Position numbers and translations under genes: made by a program. Of a stretch of 64,000 bases of DNA, positions 10,821-19,986 are shown in pieces. The notes below the pieces were generated by a model, which was given only the letters and a program-made list of their open reading frames with translations, did not search any database and had not been told where the DNA came from. The DNA comes from Paenibacillus stellifer (GTDB lineage: Bacteria; Bacillota; Bacilli; Paenibacillales; Paenibacillaceae). Numbering within the stretch: the first letter of the stretch is position 1; the number at the start of each line of letters is the position of its first letter. The stretch lies in contig NZ_CP009286.1 in NCBI RefSeq assembly GCF_000758685.1, positions 340,501-404,500 on the forward strand, given 5' to 3'.

Positions 10821-10867
10821 GAGCAAAAAGCTTGACAAGTATTAGCTGGTTTTTGTGCTTTTTTCAT
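10821..10867 (+). terminator. Possible terminator after the transposase gene
   Basis: AGCAAAAAGCT can pair imperfectly with AGCTGGTTTTTGTGCT, followed by a T run. The pairing has a two-base bulge, so support is weak. Confidence 0.35.
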
Positions 10868-10947
10868 AATTTCAAGTCCGATTACGTAACTTTTGTCCGG
10901 GGAAGCCGTCAGAACATATGGAATAATTTTGAAGGCTGGGGTGGAGT

Positions 10948-12144
10948 ATGAAAATCAAATTCTTCAAGAAGAGGTTGGTCCTGCTGTTAGGGATTGCGCT
11001 GCTTGCCGGTGAAAGTCTGTCATCTGCCGCAGCTTCTGCCGAAGGGAGCGCGTCTGCGGCCCGGGATGTTATGAGATTCGATTTGATCGGGCACGAGATG
11101 AAGATCAGCTTGTCCGACGGGAGTGCATCCCTTGACGGACAGCCCTTCAAGATGTCCGCGCCCGTTCGGCGGGCCGGCAGCCTGTATGTGCCTCTTAAGG
11201 CTCTGAGCGGCTCGGGAGCTGCCAGTTCCGTCCTTTGGGATTCTTCGAAGCGTCAGGCCCGGGTAGTTACACGCTGGGGCGAATTCCGCTTCCGCGCGGG
11301 TTCAACTCTCATATACGATGCGGAGGACAAGGCGCTTCCGGCCGAAACGTACACAATTCCGGCTCCGCTGCTGATCAAGGGAGCCCTGTATATTCCGGTT
11401 CGGGCGCTTCCTCTGCTCGGTGTATCAACCGGGATGTCGAATGGCCGTCTTGTCTGGGGATGGAGCGACAAGAAGGTGGAGGTTCTGCAGACGTTCTGGG
11501 AGACCGGCGAGAAGCAGGCGGTCTTTACCGTTCTATACGATAAGCGGCTGTATGCGCCGAGCGCGCTGTCTGCCCTTGGGGCAGGGTCCTGGAACGGAGA
11601 AGTCCGCTCACAGATCGTCGGAAAAGACATCGCGCTGAACGGGTCGCTCTATAACCGGATTCGAATGAGCGTTAAGCTGGAACCGGGCATCAACCCGCTG
11701 GAGATCAGTTCCTCTGGAATGGCAGCAGCGGGTATACGGGTGAGGTATAATCCGGTCGATCCGGCTCTGATCCCGGTAAGCCTGACAGAAGCCGGAGCGA
11801 AGGCGCTGACCCTAACCTCCCCGTCCGGGGGTTACCTGGAGCTCAAGGCTGGACAATCCGTCACTGTTGCGGGGAGAGTGGCCGAAGTTCCTGAACATCC
11901 GGTCCAGCAATTGAAGCTGGTCATTCAGCGATACAAGCCGGACGGCGGAGATGTCATGCAGGATTTTAAGACGGTAGCTGCCCAAGATTGTCCGGTAAAA
12001 GATGGGGCATTCAGCGGCACGGTTACCCTGAAAGATCCGGGGTCCTATCGCATTTATATCAATGCTCCGACTTTCAGCGTCCTTCCGAGCGAGGGCGAGG
12101 CTGCCGAGAACTGGGGAGCAATAACAGCGGAAGTGTCGGAATAG
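10948..12144 (+). CDS. Secreted protein with copper-amine-oxidase N-terminal-like (stalk) domain
   Basis: A 398-residue exported protein with a signal peptide (about 1-30, ending in SAAASA). Residues of about 50-170 form the twin Cu_amine_oxidN1 repeat common in Paenibacillus surface proteins, seen in the paired phrases GSLYVPLKAL and GALYIPVRAL. No amine oxidase catalytic domain follows; the C-terminal half (about 190-398) looks beta-rich and is unassigned. GGGGTGGAG precedes the ATG. A lipoprotein gene begins 18 bases downstream, so the two were probably one operon. Likely a cell-envelope protein; its specific role is unknown. Confidence 0.75.
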   Translation: MKIKFFKKRLVLLLGIALLAGESLSSAAASAEGSASAARDVMRFDLIGHEMKISLSDGSASLDGQPFKMSAPVRRAGSLYVPLKALSGSGAASSVLWDSSKRQARVVTRWGEFRFRAGSTLIYDAEDKALPAETYTIPAPLLIKGALYIPVRALPLLGVSTGMSNGRLVWGWSDKKVEVLQTFWETGEKQAVFTVLYDKRLYAPSALSALGAGSWNGEVRSQIVGKDIALNGSLYNRIRMSVKLEPGINPLEISSSGMAAAGIRVRYNPVDPALIPVSLTEAGAKALTLTSPSGGYLELKAGQSVTVAGRVAEVPEHPVQQLKLVIQRYKPDGGDVMQDFKTVAAQDCPVKDGAFSGTVTLKDPGSYRIYINAPTFSVLPSEGEAAENWGAITAEVSE

Positions 12145-12162
12145 CATGGGTGGAGGACGGCG

Positions 12163-12558
12163 ATGAGCAGAACAGCATTCAAATCCATGACGTTTATCGC
12201 CATAGCTCTGCTCGCAGGCTGCGGGGCAGGGAATGACGGGGCGCAGCCATCTGCAAGCAGCGGTGCCGGTGCACCGCAGGCTTATGAAGCGAAGGCACCG
12301 CCGGCTTCGCTTCAGCCGGAACCGCCGGCAAGTCCAGCAGCAGTCTCGCCGGTTCCCTCAAGCCCTGAGGCTTCAGCTTCAGACGCAGCAGGGAGCTTGC
12401 AGCCCGGTGAACAGGCTGAATTCCCGGGCTACTATTCGCCGGGAGAAGCCGTGAGCTTAACAATCTCCGCTGAAGAGACCCGCTGGGAGGAAGGAGACGT
12501 CACAGTTGTCTTCCGGAAGGCCGACCGCAAGATCGATTCGGCGGTATTTGGCAGTTGA
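12163..12558 (+). pseudogene. Lipoprotein gene, 5' part before a frameshift
   Basis: It encodes a lipoprotein signal (AIALLAGC lipobox, Cys near residue 20), a Ser/Pro/Ala-rich spacer (about 25-90) and the beginning of a folded domain (EEGDVTVVFRKADRKIDSAVF) before a stop at 12556-12558. A second frame takes over within the same 15 bases and continues the apparent domain. GGAGGACG precedes the ATG. I read this as one gene broken by a frameshift near 12545-12560. A short genuine lipoprotein is the alternative. Confidence 0.55.
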
Positions 12559-12559
12559 G

Positions 12560-13087
12560 ATGAGTTACGACAACCTGGGATATGAGCTTTCGTTGGCCGA
12601 TTTGGATAAGGGAGGTGTATTCTCTTTTAATGACATGCTGAGGAAGACAGTATTCAGCATGCTGGAAGAGGTAACCGCCTTTAATTGGTCCCCTGATGAA
12701 GAAATTCTGGCTTTTGCTTACGGACGCATAGCAGAGCTTAAACCGGCGCTGTACAAGGCAGAGGACGGCTCCGTTATCCATCTGCCCGTCAAGCAGCTTT
12801 ATATCAGCCTGCCCTCGGTCATGTGGAGCAAGGACGGCAAGACGATCGATTATATCGCCGAGTATCCATCCGACCAATTCAAGCTGTACCGGTACGTTCT
12901 TGGCGAACCGGACGTCCGGTTCGTCAAGGATGTCCCGAGAAGCGAATTGAAGCAATACCAGTCTTACGTTCCTCCTTATCTATTCCAATCAAACAGAAGG
13001 GAAGCTCCGTCATATGCAGAGCTTCCCTTCTGTTTGATCTGCGCCGCGTTCTCCGCTTACAAGAGCTCGCCATGCTTCTTCAAGTAG
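12560..13087 (+). pseudogene. Lipoprotein gene, 3' part after a frameshift, without a proper stop
   Basis: It reads MSYDNLGYELSLADLDKGGV onward, includes WSPDEEILAFAYG and WSKDGKTIDYIAEYP phrases typical of TolB-like beta-propeller lipoproteins, and lacks its own ribosome binding site. The frame has no stop before the hairpin at 12990-13034: it reads through it and ends at 13087, inside the 3' end of the convergent MFS gene. A natural stop has therefore probably been lost as well, supporting a decayed gene. Confidence 0.5.
12990..13034. terminator. Bidirectional hairpin between convergent genes
   Basis: A perfect 17-bp stem (12990-13006 with 13018-13034) and an 11-base loop. The arms end in AAA and TTT, giving a short U tract on either strand. 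It separates the lipoprotein pseudogene from the minus-strand MFS gene. Confidence 0.75.
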
Positions 13088-14331
13088 CAGTACAGCGGCA
13101 GCGCCGACAGGCAGCAGAGCAGCGCGCACAGGCCGATAAATCCGTAGCCGGCCTGAAGCCCGCGCAGCAGCCCGTCCTCGGCCCCGCTGACGGCGGTGAC
13201 GGCGCGCCGGATACCGCTGATGATCGCGCCGATAGCGTAGTTGCCGATCACGCTCGCTACGCCCATAAGCGTGACGATGAAGGTGATGGCCGCGTCGCTG
13301 TCCTGCCTGTAACGCCGGGCGATCAGCGCCATCACGGTGGGATAGACCGGCGCGATGCCGGCGCCGGCCGCGGCGAACAGGAACGCGCCCGGCTCACCAG
13401 CTGCAATGGCCGCGAAGGTCAGAATGCCCGACACCGCCGAGAAGATCATGAGCGACAGCGTGAAGCCGACTTTATCGGTGACGGGACCGAGGAAGAGCCG
13501 GGCGAAGGTGAAGCAGAGAAAGAAGGCGGACAGCATGCCTGCTGCAGAGGAGCCGTCCCAGCCGTAGGCCTTCTCCAGAAAGTTGACCAGCCAGCCGCCG
13601 ACCGCAAGTTCCGAGACGACCCCGAAGGAGAGAATGAGCACCAGCATCCAGATGACCGGGTCCTTCGAGAGCGTCTTCAGCGGGACTCGGTCCGCCTCCG
13701 AATTCCCGCTTTCATCCGGGAAGCGGCCAAGGATGGCCGGGATCATCGGCAGAACCGCGAGCAGCAGAATGATCAGGTAGACATCGCGCCAGTCCAGAAG
13801 ATGTCCGCCGACATGCAGGGTCATCAGACCGGAAGCGATCATGGGCGCGACGGTCGAGCTTAGGCCGTAGAAGAAATGCGACAGATTCATCATCGTCCCC
13901 GTGTTGCGGACGAATATCCGCGCGCCCAGCACCGCCAGCCCGATTTCCAGCATCCCGTTGCCGATATACATGAAGAAGAAGGAAGCCGACAGCGAAGGAT
14001 AGCTGTGGGAGAGATAGATGAACACGCCCGACACCGCCATGGACCCGAAGGACAGCAGGCAGACGGCCTTGATGCCGATCCGCCGGATCAGATAAGCCGT
14101 GAAGCTGCAGGCCAGCAAATAGCCGAGAGAGTTCAGCGACAGCAGCGTGCCAATGCGCAGTTCGTCAAGGCCCATATCGAGCTGGATGCGCGGAATGGCG
14201 GGGCCTTTGACATTCTCGGAGAAGCCAAAGATGAGGAAGCCAATAAAGACGGTAAGGAGTTGAAAGACATACATCCGTTTGGATAAAGGGCTTGAGACGG
14301 GTTCTTTTTCAAAGCTGTAATCGGTTTTCAA
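13057..14331 (-). CDS. MFS transporter (FucP/sugar-permease-like)
   Basis: A 424-residue inner-membrane carrier with twelve predicted helices and a central cytoplasmic loop near residues 200-225. The LGARIFV segment and the absence of antiporter motif C point to the uptake (fucose/glucose permease-like) branch rather than drug efflux, but the substrate is unknown. I chose TTG 14331, because GGAGG lies eight bases upstream; the longer reading to 14397 starts with a segment that does not look like a transporter N-terminus. It converges on the lipoprotein pseudogene and shares its terminator. Confidence 0.8.
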   Translation of the reverse strand: MKTDYSFEKEPVSSPLSKRMYVFQLLTVFIGFLIFGFSENVKGPAIPRIQLDMGLDELRIGTLLSLNSLGYLLACSFTAYLIRRIGIKAVCLLSFGSMAVSGVFIYLSHSYPSLSASFFFMYIGNGMLEIGLAVLGARIFVRNTGTMMNLSHFFYGLSSTVAPMIASGLMTLHVGGHLLDWRDVYLIILLLAVLPMIPAILGRFPDESGNSEADRVPLKTLSKDPVIWMLVLILSFGVVSELAVGGWLVNFLEKAYGWDGSSAAGMLSAFFLCFTFARLFLGPVTDKVGFTLSLMIFSAVSGILTFAAIAAGEPGAFLFAAAGAGIAPVYPTVMALIARRYRQDSDAAITFIVTLMGVASVIGNYAIGAIISGIRRAVTAVSGAEDGLLRGLQAGYGFIGLCALLCCLSALPLYCYLKKHGELL

Positions 14332-14568
14332 TGAGAGCGTCCTCCATCGGATGCAGATTGCCAGACAGCTGCCAGACATATTTGCATCCGGAGCCAATTA
14401 TTGTATTATACACGGGTTCGAGCGACAGGGAAAAGCGTATGAAAGAAAGGATTTTATGCAAAGCTGAAACACATGGCGGATTATGTCGTATAGCATAGAG
14501 AGTGCGGAGAATCACAGAGTAGGGTAGAATGAAATGTAGTGTCAAATGCAGGCGAATGGAGAGAGACA

Positions 14569-15582
14569 ATGGAATTGCTTAAGCGTTATTTTTCGGACTT
14601 GACCGTCCGCAGATTCGGGGTTTTACTGCTGGTATGCTTGCTGTTGTATGGAATTCGGGATATGCTCAATCTGGTGCTGCTGACTTTTCTGATCGCCTAT
14701 ATCATGAACAGCTTCCAGGTGCTGCTGAGCAAGCGGATTAGCCGCTATATGCGTGTGAACAGCAAGGTGATCATTATCATCCTCTACTTGGCCATGATTA
14801 CCACACTTGTGCTGGCGCTGGTTCATTATCTGCCCAAGGTATTCGATCAGGTTAGGCAGCTGACCAATTTCCTCATCTCGTTAACTCCGGAGAACATTCC
14901 GCAGAATGATATCGCTCAATATTTGTTCACCACGGTGAAAGATCTCAATTATGAGAAGTACCTGCAGGGCGGGTTCACTTATATTACAACGATCGGCAAC
15001 TGGGGTACGACGTTCGTGCTCTCGATTATTCTGAGTTTTGTCTTCATTCTGGAAAAAAACCGGATCGTGTCCTTCACCTCCCGGATGAAGAACAGCAAAA
15101 TCGCGTGGTTCTACAACGAGCTGGAATACTTCGGGCAGAAGTTCATTCTGTCCTTCGGCAAAGTAATCGAGGCGCAGATTCTGATCGCATTGTTCAATAC
15201 GGCCTTCACCGTGGTCGGGCTGACCGTGCTCGGCTTTCCGTATTTGTTCGCGCTGGGCGTCATGATCTTCCTGCTCAGCCTGATCCCGGTAGCGGGATTT
15301 ATCATCTCGCTTGTTCCGCTGTGCATCATCGGCTACAACATCGGCGGCCTGATGATGGTGGTGTATGTGCTGATCATGATCGCCGTGCTGCACTTTATCG
15401 AAGGCTACTTCCTGAATCCGAAGCTGATGTCCTCCAAAATGAATCTGCCGATGTTCTACACCTTCATCGTGCTGCTGTTCTCCGAGCACTATCTGGGTGT
15501 GTGGGGCTTGATTCTCGGCATTCCGATCTTCGTGTTCGTGCTCGATATTCTGGACATCAAGCGGTCGAAGGAAACGAATTAA
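14569..15582 (+). CDS. AI-2E/TqsA family permease
   Basis: A 337-residue integral membrane protein of the AI-2 exporter (UPF0118) superfamily, whose members export autoinducer-2 or exchange ions. It has two N-terminal helices, a soluble segment (about 95-150), then a cluster of hydrophobic helices with the conserved features PVAGFIISLVP and GYFLNPKLMSSKMNLPMF near the end. The start is ATG 14569 after GGAGAGAG; GTG 14539 in frame upstream lacks a site. The gene stands alone with its own terminator. The transported substrate cannot be deduced. Confidence 0.87.
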   Translation: MELLKRYFSDLTVRRFGVLLLVCLLLYGIRDMLNLVLLTFLIAYIMNSFQVLLSKRISRYMRVNSKVIIIILYLAMITTLVLALVHYLPKVFDQVRQLTNFLISLTPENIPQNDIAQYLFTTVKDLNYEKYLQGGFTYITTIGNWGTTFVLSIILSFVFILEKNRIVSFTSRMKNSKIAWFYNELEYFGQKFILSFGKVIEAQILIALFNTAFTVVGLTVLGFPYLFALGVMIFLLSLIPVAGFIISLVPLCIIGYNIGGLMMVVYVLIMIAVLHFIEGYFLNPKLMSSKMNLPMFYTFIVLLFSEHYLGVWGLILGIPIFVFVLDILDIKRSKETN

Positions 15583-15592
15583 TTCGTATGGC

Positions 15593-15620
15593 AGGCCGGG
15601 GGCTCCCCGGCCTTATTTGT
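15593..15620 (+). terminator. Terminator of the AI-2E permease gene
   Basis: AGGCCGGGG (15593-15601) and CCCCGGCCT (15605-15613) form a 9-bp stem with a three-base loop, followed by TTATTTGTT. Confidence 0.85.
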
Positions 15621-15626
15621 TGACCG

Positions 15627-16415
15627 CTATTGTCCGCTACTAATCGCACCAAGTCCGGCGGCCAGGCTTCGAATGCTGGCCGCCATTTTGGCGTTGACCG
15701 GATATATGCCTTCGATATAATTCAATATCGCCAGGGCGGACTGCGGTATGTTCTCGTAGCCTTGCAGCATGGAGTTCAGCCGGCTGGAGAACTCGGGGAA
15801 TCTGCGCTCGATTCTCCGTTCATTACGGAAAGAATCCGGGTAATATGGAACCTCCTGCTCATACAGATGAAGGACCGAGACGACCTGTTCAAGGGCGTGC
15901 TGCTCGATGAACCGGACGCTGGACAGGCGTTCCCCCCTGGCATACCGGCAGAGGCCGACGTACAGATTAGTAACCGCTTCGTTAAGAGCATATTCAGGCG
16001 AAGTGCCCCGGGGCTGCGGAGTTCGACCCCCCGAAGGGTCTATCCGATCCGGAGAGCACTCCGGGTCTATCCAGACGATTCGGCCTGGAGCATAGGGAAT
16101 TCCGCTCAGTTCCTCTTCTTCAAACACGGCAAATTCTCCGTAAATGCCGTCGGCGAACATGATTTTGCTGCCGTCCGGGGTGTTCTGGAAGGCAAAAGCG
16201 ACCGGGCTGATGCTTTCCAGCCAGTCCAGCCGGTCGATGAACCGGGCTTTGAACCCCGGCTTTGCGATCACGAAGAAATCGAGATCGGAGTAGGCGTCAA
16301 GGCGTTCCAGCTCCACGCCGACCGATCCCACGCCAAGCAGGGCCAAGGCTTCTCTCGTCTCCTCCAGGCTTGCTCCGATTGCGTCAAGCCTTGCCAGCAG
16401 TTCAGTTGCATTCAT
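15627..16415 (-). CDS. Nucleotidyltransferase-fold protein (aminoglycoside-adenylyltransferase-like)
   Basis: A 262-residue protein with the Pol-beta-type nucleotidyltransferase signature: Gly30-Ser31 followed by Ser43-Asp44-Leu45-Asp46 (SDLDFFV), which binds NTP and metal. The C-terminal half is helical, as in stand-alone antibiotic-modifying nucleotidyltransferases such as AadK and LinB, but no residue I can see fixes the substrate. The start is the second ATG (16413-16415), seven bases from AAGGAGG; the first ATG is too close to that site. It is divergent from the sugar ABC operon. Confidence 0.7.
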   Translation of the reverse strand: MNATELLARLDAIGASLEETREALALLGVGSVGVELERLDAYSDLDFFVIAKPGFKARFIDRLDWLESISPVAFAFQNTPDGSKIMFADGIYGEFAVFEEEELSGIPYAPGRIVWIDPECSPDRIDPSGGRTPQPRGTSPEYALNEAVTNLYVGLCRYARGERLSSVRFIEQHALEQVVSVLHLYEQEVPYYPDSFRNERRIERRFPEFSSRLNSMLQGYENIPQSALAILNYIEGIYPVNAKMAASIRSLAAGLGAISSGQ

Positions 16416-16456
16416 AGCCATTCCTCCTTATAGTTCCCTTTGGATATCGTAATGTA

Positions 16457-16526
16457 TTTTATAAATATCGAATGTAAATAAGTTATATCCGATTTTATAT
16501 GATTATACATTTTATATTTATCGAAT
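16457..16526. repeat. Pair of 17-base direct repeats, 53 bases apart
   Basis: TTTTATAAATATCGAAT (16457-16473) and TTTTATATTTATCGAAT (16510-16526) agree at 15 of 17 positions. The 53-base spacing is about five helical turns, in the divergent promoter region between the nucleotidyltransferase and the sugar ABC importer. They are candidate regulator binding sites. Confidence 0.5.
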
Positions 16527-16589
16527 CCAAGTTTTTTGTCCACTCTGATCAATCTAGAAAAAACAAACCTCAATCCTTTATTTTACATC

Positions 16590-16618
16590 TTGTTGGAAGC
16601 GCTGTACTGAATAATAAT
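16590..16618 (+). promoter_or_regulatory. Weak promoter with cre-like site for the sugar ABC operon
   Basis: TTGTTG (16590-16595) and AATAAT (16613-16618) are spaced by 17 bases. The spacer contains TGGAAGCGCTGTAC (16594-16607), which departs from the cre consensus at its 3' end. Both assignments are tentative. Confidence 0.35.
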
Positions 16619-16651
16619 GAAGACATCACAAAGCACAGGGGGTTACGATAA

Positions 16652-18010
16652 ATGGCTACAGGAAAGCGATTCAAAACGCTGTCCATCGCATTAACCGCCG
16701 CCATGGCGCTCAGCCTGACAGCATGTGGAAATTCAAATAACAACGAGGGGAATACGTCATCATCCAGCGCCAGCCCAAGCTCGGGCAGCACTAGCGGAGG
16801 AGATAGCGGCAAGAAGGTTACGATTACTTTTCAGAACATCTACCCTGACCCGACGACACCCAATTACAAGATGGTGCGCCAGCTGGTCAGCCAGTACGAG
16901 AAGGAGCACCCCAATATCCACATTGAACTGGATACGCTGAACACTGACCAGCAGAAGGTGAAGCTGAAGACCCAGGCAGCGTCCAAGGAAATTCCCGATA
17001 TTACGATGGTGAACCCCGCTGCGCAGATGAAGCCATTCGTCGATGCCGGTCTGCTCGCTCCGCTGAACGATGTGATCGACAAGGGCGGGCTGAAGGATAC
17101 CTATCAGGCCGGATTGCTCGACTACTACAGCTTCAACGGCAATGTGTATGCGCTGCCGGACGGGAACAATATCGAGGTTGTCTTCTACAACAAGGACCTG
17201 TTCCAGCAGGCCGGCATCTCCGCACCGCCGACGACGTTCGACGAATTCCTGCAAGATGTGAAGACTCTGAAATCCAAAGGCATTACGCCGCTGGCCATTG
17301 GAGAGAAGGATTCCTGGACCGGTTCGTTCCTCTTCATGAATATTCTGCTTCGCACGAACGGCGGCCCCGGCTTCCTGAAGGACGTTGTTGACGGCAAGAA
17401 GACCTTCAATGACCCCGCCTTTGTTGAAGCGGTCGACCGCTTCCAGGATCTTGTTCAGGCCGGCGCGTTCCCGGACGGCGCGACATCGATTGACGCCAAT
17501 GCAGGCGGCAACATCTTCAAATCAGGCAAGGCGGCCATGTGGATTATCGGCACCTGGGAGACGGGCGCTATCGACGCTTCCTCTGTTGCCGGCAAGGTTG
17601 GAGCGTTCCAGTTCCCGACCGTTGACGGCAAGGGTGATCCGAACGAGTTCATGCTGGCCCCGGGCAGCGCGTTCGCGATTTCGGCGAACAGCGAGCATCT
17701 GCAGGAGACGAAGGACTTCCTGAACTATTTCACGCTGAACCTGCCGAAGACGCAGTTCGATCTGAAGAATGCGGTCGGCATCGGTCAGAAGGTTGACGGC
17801 GACCTGAAGGCTGCCGGTTATTCCGATCTGGCTATCACCGTTGCAGGTCTGTTCAACCAGGTCAAAGGCGGGGACCTCTCCTTCGACAATACGATGAACC
17901 CGGCAACCTCGCAGGTGCATCTCAGCAGCATCCAGAATCTGTTCGTGCAAAAAGTGGATTCCGCCCAGGTCGCCAAGGAGCATCAATCTGCATACGAATC
18001 CAATAAATAG
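16652..18010 (+). CDS. Carbohydrate ABC transporter, substrate-binding lipoprotein
   Basis: A 452-residue family-1 extracellular solute-binding protein, anchored to the outer face of the membrane. The signal peptide ends in a lipobox, SLTAC, with the lipid-modified Cys near residue 26, followed by a Ser/Gly/Asn-rich tether (about 27-55). The mature domain starts at VTITFQNIYPDP. The aromatic-rich features and partner permeases fit an oligosaccharide or monosaccharide importer of the CUT1 type. Two permeases follow. No ATPase gene is present, as usual for CUT1 systems that share MsmX. Confidence 0.92.
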   Translation: MATGKRFKTLSIALTAAMALSLTACGNSNNNEGNTSSSSASPSSGSTSGGDSGKKVTITFQNIYPDPTTPNYKMVRQLVSQYEKEHPNIHIELDTLNTDQQKVKLKTQAASKEIPDITMVNPAAQMKPFVDAGLLAPLNDVIDKGGLKDTYQAGLLDYYSFNGNVYALPDGNNIEVVFYNKDLFQQAGISAPPTTFDEFLQDVKTLKSKGITPLAIGEKDSWTGSFLFMNILLRTNGGPGFLKDVVDGKKTFNDPAFVEAVDRFQDLVQAGAFPDGATSIDANAGGNIFKSGKAAMWIIGTWETGAIDASSVAGKVGAFQFPTVDGKGDPNEFMLAPGSAFAISANSEHLQETKDFLNYFTLNLPKTQFDLKNAVGIGQKVDGDLKAAGYSDLAITVAGLFNQVKGGDLSFDNTMNPATSQVHLSSIQNLFVQKVDSAQVAKEHQSAYESNK

Positions 18011-18103
18011 AAGAAATCATAGAGTTTAAGCGGCAAGGCGCAGCGGGGGCCCGGCTTTAGGGCCTCCCCGGCGCCGAATCCGGGGATAAAGGGGCGGAGA
18101 ACT

Positions 18104-18994
18104 ATGAAAGTACTGAAGGTGCCTGCACGGACGATTGCCGTCTTCGTGCTGCCTTGTCTAGTGCTGTATGTATGTCTTGTATTTATGCCGATTGCTGTAT
18201 CGTTCTATACCGGTCTCCTTCAGTGGGATGGCATTACCGGCGCGAAATTTGTGGGACTAGCCAATTTCAAGACGATGTTCACTAGCGACCCCATCTTCTG
18301 GCCGGCGGTCCGGCATACGCTGCTGTACGCCGTGGCGTCCATGCTGGAAATCCCGCTCTGTCTGTGGATGGCCATTATGCTGAGCCGTCATGTGAAGAAG
18401 GGCAATACGCTCGTTTCGATTTATTTTACACCCGTCATCCTGTCGATCGTGATCATCGGCCAGCTGTGGAAGACGATCTATAATCCGGTCTCGGCGGGCG
18501 GCATGCTGAATGGCGTGCTGGTGGCTCTCGGACTGGACAGCTGGACGCATAACTGGCTTACCGAACCGAAGATTGCCATGTTCGCCCTGTATTTCGTATC
18601 ACTCTGGCAGTACTTCGGCTATCATCTGCTGATTCAATACACCGGTGTTCAGAACATTCCCGACGAAATCTACGAAGCGGCCAAAATCGATGGCGCGGAC
18701 GGCTTCAAGGCCGACCTTCACATTACGCTGCCGCTAATCGTGCCCATATTCAAGGTATCGCTGGTGCTGGCGTTCATCGGCTCGCTCCAGGCTTTCGAAC
18801 TGGTCATGGTCATGACCGGCGGAGGACCTGCCCACGCCACGGACGTTATCTCTACGCATATGTATAACAGCTCGTTCCTGTCGCTCAAATACGGATACGG
18901 AAGCGCCATCGCCGCCTTCCTGGTCATCCTCTGCCTGATCTGTACCGTCATCATCAATACGGTTATGGGCAAGCTTGAACGAAAATTCAGCTAG
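18104..18994 (+). CDS. Carbohydrate ABC transporter permease 1 (CUT1, MalF/UgpA-like)
   Basis: A 296-residue membrane subunit with six predicted helices. The ATPase-docking EAA loop is visible as EIYEAAKIDGADGFKADLHI, followed by TLPLIVP. It forms a heterodimer with the next gene product and receives sugar from the upstream lipoprotein. GGGGCGGAG precedes ATG 18104. The gap of 93 bases from the binding-protein gene contains a GC-rich inverted repeat that could balance expression, since binding proteins are usually made in excess. Confidence 0.92.
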   Translation: MKVLKVPARTIAVFVLPCLVLYVCLVFMPIAVSFYTGLLQWDGITGAKFVGLANFKTMFTSDPIFWPAVRHTLLYAVASMLEIPLCLWMAIMLSRHVKKGNTLVSIYFTPVILSIVIIGQLWKTIYNPVSAGGMLNGVLVALGLDSWTHNWLTEPKIAMFALYFVSLWQYFGYHLLIQYTGVQNIPDEIYEAAKIDGADGFKADLHITLPLIVPIFKVSLVLAFIGSLQAFELVMVMTGGGPAHATDVISTHMYNSSFLSLKYGYGSAIAAFLVILCLICTVIINTVMGKLERKFS

Positions 18995-19013
18995 GAAAGG
19001 AGAGTGCGGGTCA

Positions 19014-19940
19014 ATGATCGAAGTCAAGAATAAACCGGTTCGCCGTCTCTCCCGGGAGAGAGACGTCCGTTATCCGGTACAGTCCGAGCCGAAGTACAAG
19101 AGCCGGACTAAAGGGCGGGCCAGAATCAAGAAAGGGCTCGTGTATGTGCTGTTCGCCGTTCCTGTCGTTACCCAGCTGTATCCGCTGGTCTGGCTGCTGT
19201 TCTACTCGCTCAAGACGAATGAAGAAATTATGGACGGAAGCTTCTTCTCGCTGCCGAAGGTATGGCAGTGGCATAACTACAAGGAGGCGTTCGAGTCCGG
19301 GAATTACCTCAAGTATTTATCGAACAGCGTGCTCGTCACGGGAATTACGATGATCTGCGTCATCGTGCTGAGCTCGATGGTCGCCTATGCGATCACCCGC
19401 TTCCGGTGGCGTTACGGCACAGCAGTCATGACCATCTTCCTGATGGGGATGATGATCCCGATGCAGGCTACGCTGCTGCCGCTGATGATTATTTTCAAGC
19501 ATCTGCATATCCTGAACACTCATCTGTCCCTGATTCTGCCCTACATTGCGTTCTCGACGCCGATCTCCGTGTTCATCCTGAGCGGATTCATGAAGGGCAT
19601 TCCCCATGAGATTGAGGAATCGGCTTTTATCGATGGAGCCAGCGTTTACCGGATTTTCCGTAGCATCATCATGCCGGTGTCGGTCCCGCCGATGATGACG
19701 GTCTGCATCCTGACCTTCATTTCGATCTGGAACGAATACATCCTGGCGGCGACCTTCATCTCATCCGAGCGGCTCAAGACGCTGCCCTTCGGGATTTACA
19801 CATTCGTCAGCCAGTATTCGGTGAATTACGGAGATATCGGGGCCTTCTTGATCATGGGCGCACTGCCGGTTATCCTGATCTACTTCTTCCTCTCGAACCA
19901 GATCACCAAAGGCATGGTGGCAGGAGCGGTGAAGGGCTAA
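19014..19940 (+). CDS. Carbohydrate ABC transporter permease 2 (CUT1, MalG/UgpE-like)
   Basis: A 308-residue membrane subunit with six helices after a long basic cytoplasmic N-terminus (about 1-40). The EAA loop reads EIEESAFIDGASVYRIFRSI. ATG 19014 is chosen because AAAGGAGAG lies nine bases upstream; an in-frame TTG at 18975 would start inside the preceding gene without a binding site. It completes the CUT1 importer. The two-component genes begin 294 bases downstream and probably control this operon. Confidence 0.92.
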   Translation: MIEVKNKPVRRLSRERDVRYPVQSEPKYKSRTKGRARIKKGLVYVLFAVPVVTQLYPLVWLLFYSLKTNEEIMDGSFFSLPKVWQWHNYKEAFESGNYLKYLSNSVLVTGITMICVIVLSSMVAYAITRFRWRYGTAVMTIFLMGMMIPMQATLLPLMIIFKHLHILNTHLSLILPYIAFSTPISVFILSGFMKGIPHEIEESAFIDGASVYRIFRSIIMPVSVPPMMTVCILTFISIWNEYILAATFISSERLKTLPFGIYTFVSQYSVNYGDIGAFLIMGALPVILIYFFLSNQITKGMVAGAVKG

Positions 19941-19986
19941 GTTAGGACGAAGGCTTGCGGCATAGCCTCATCATAAGGAACGCAGG

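Noticed and set aside
10832..10837. TTGACA as -35 of the gene at 10948
   Set aside because: No acceptable -10 lies 16-18 bases downstream; the nearest, CATAAT at 10865, is 27 bases away.
15630..16433. A 267-codon plus-strand frame opposite the nucleotidyltransferase gene
   Set aside because: The minus-strand frame has the GS and SDLDFF catalytic motifs and a clear AAGGAGG site; the plus-strand frame has neither.
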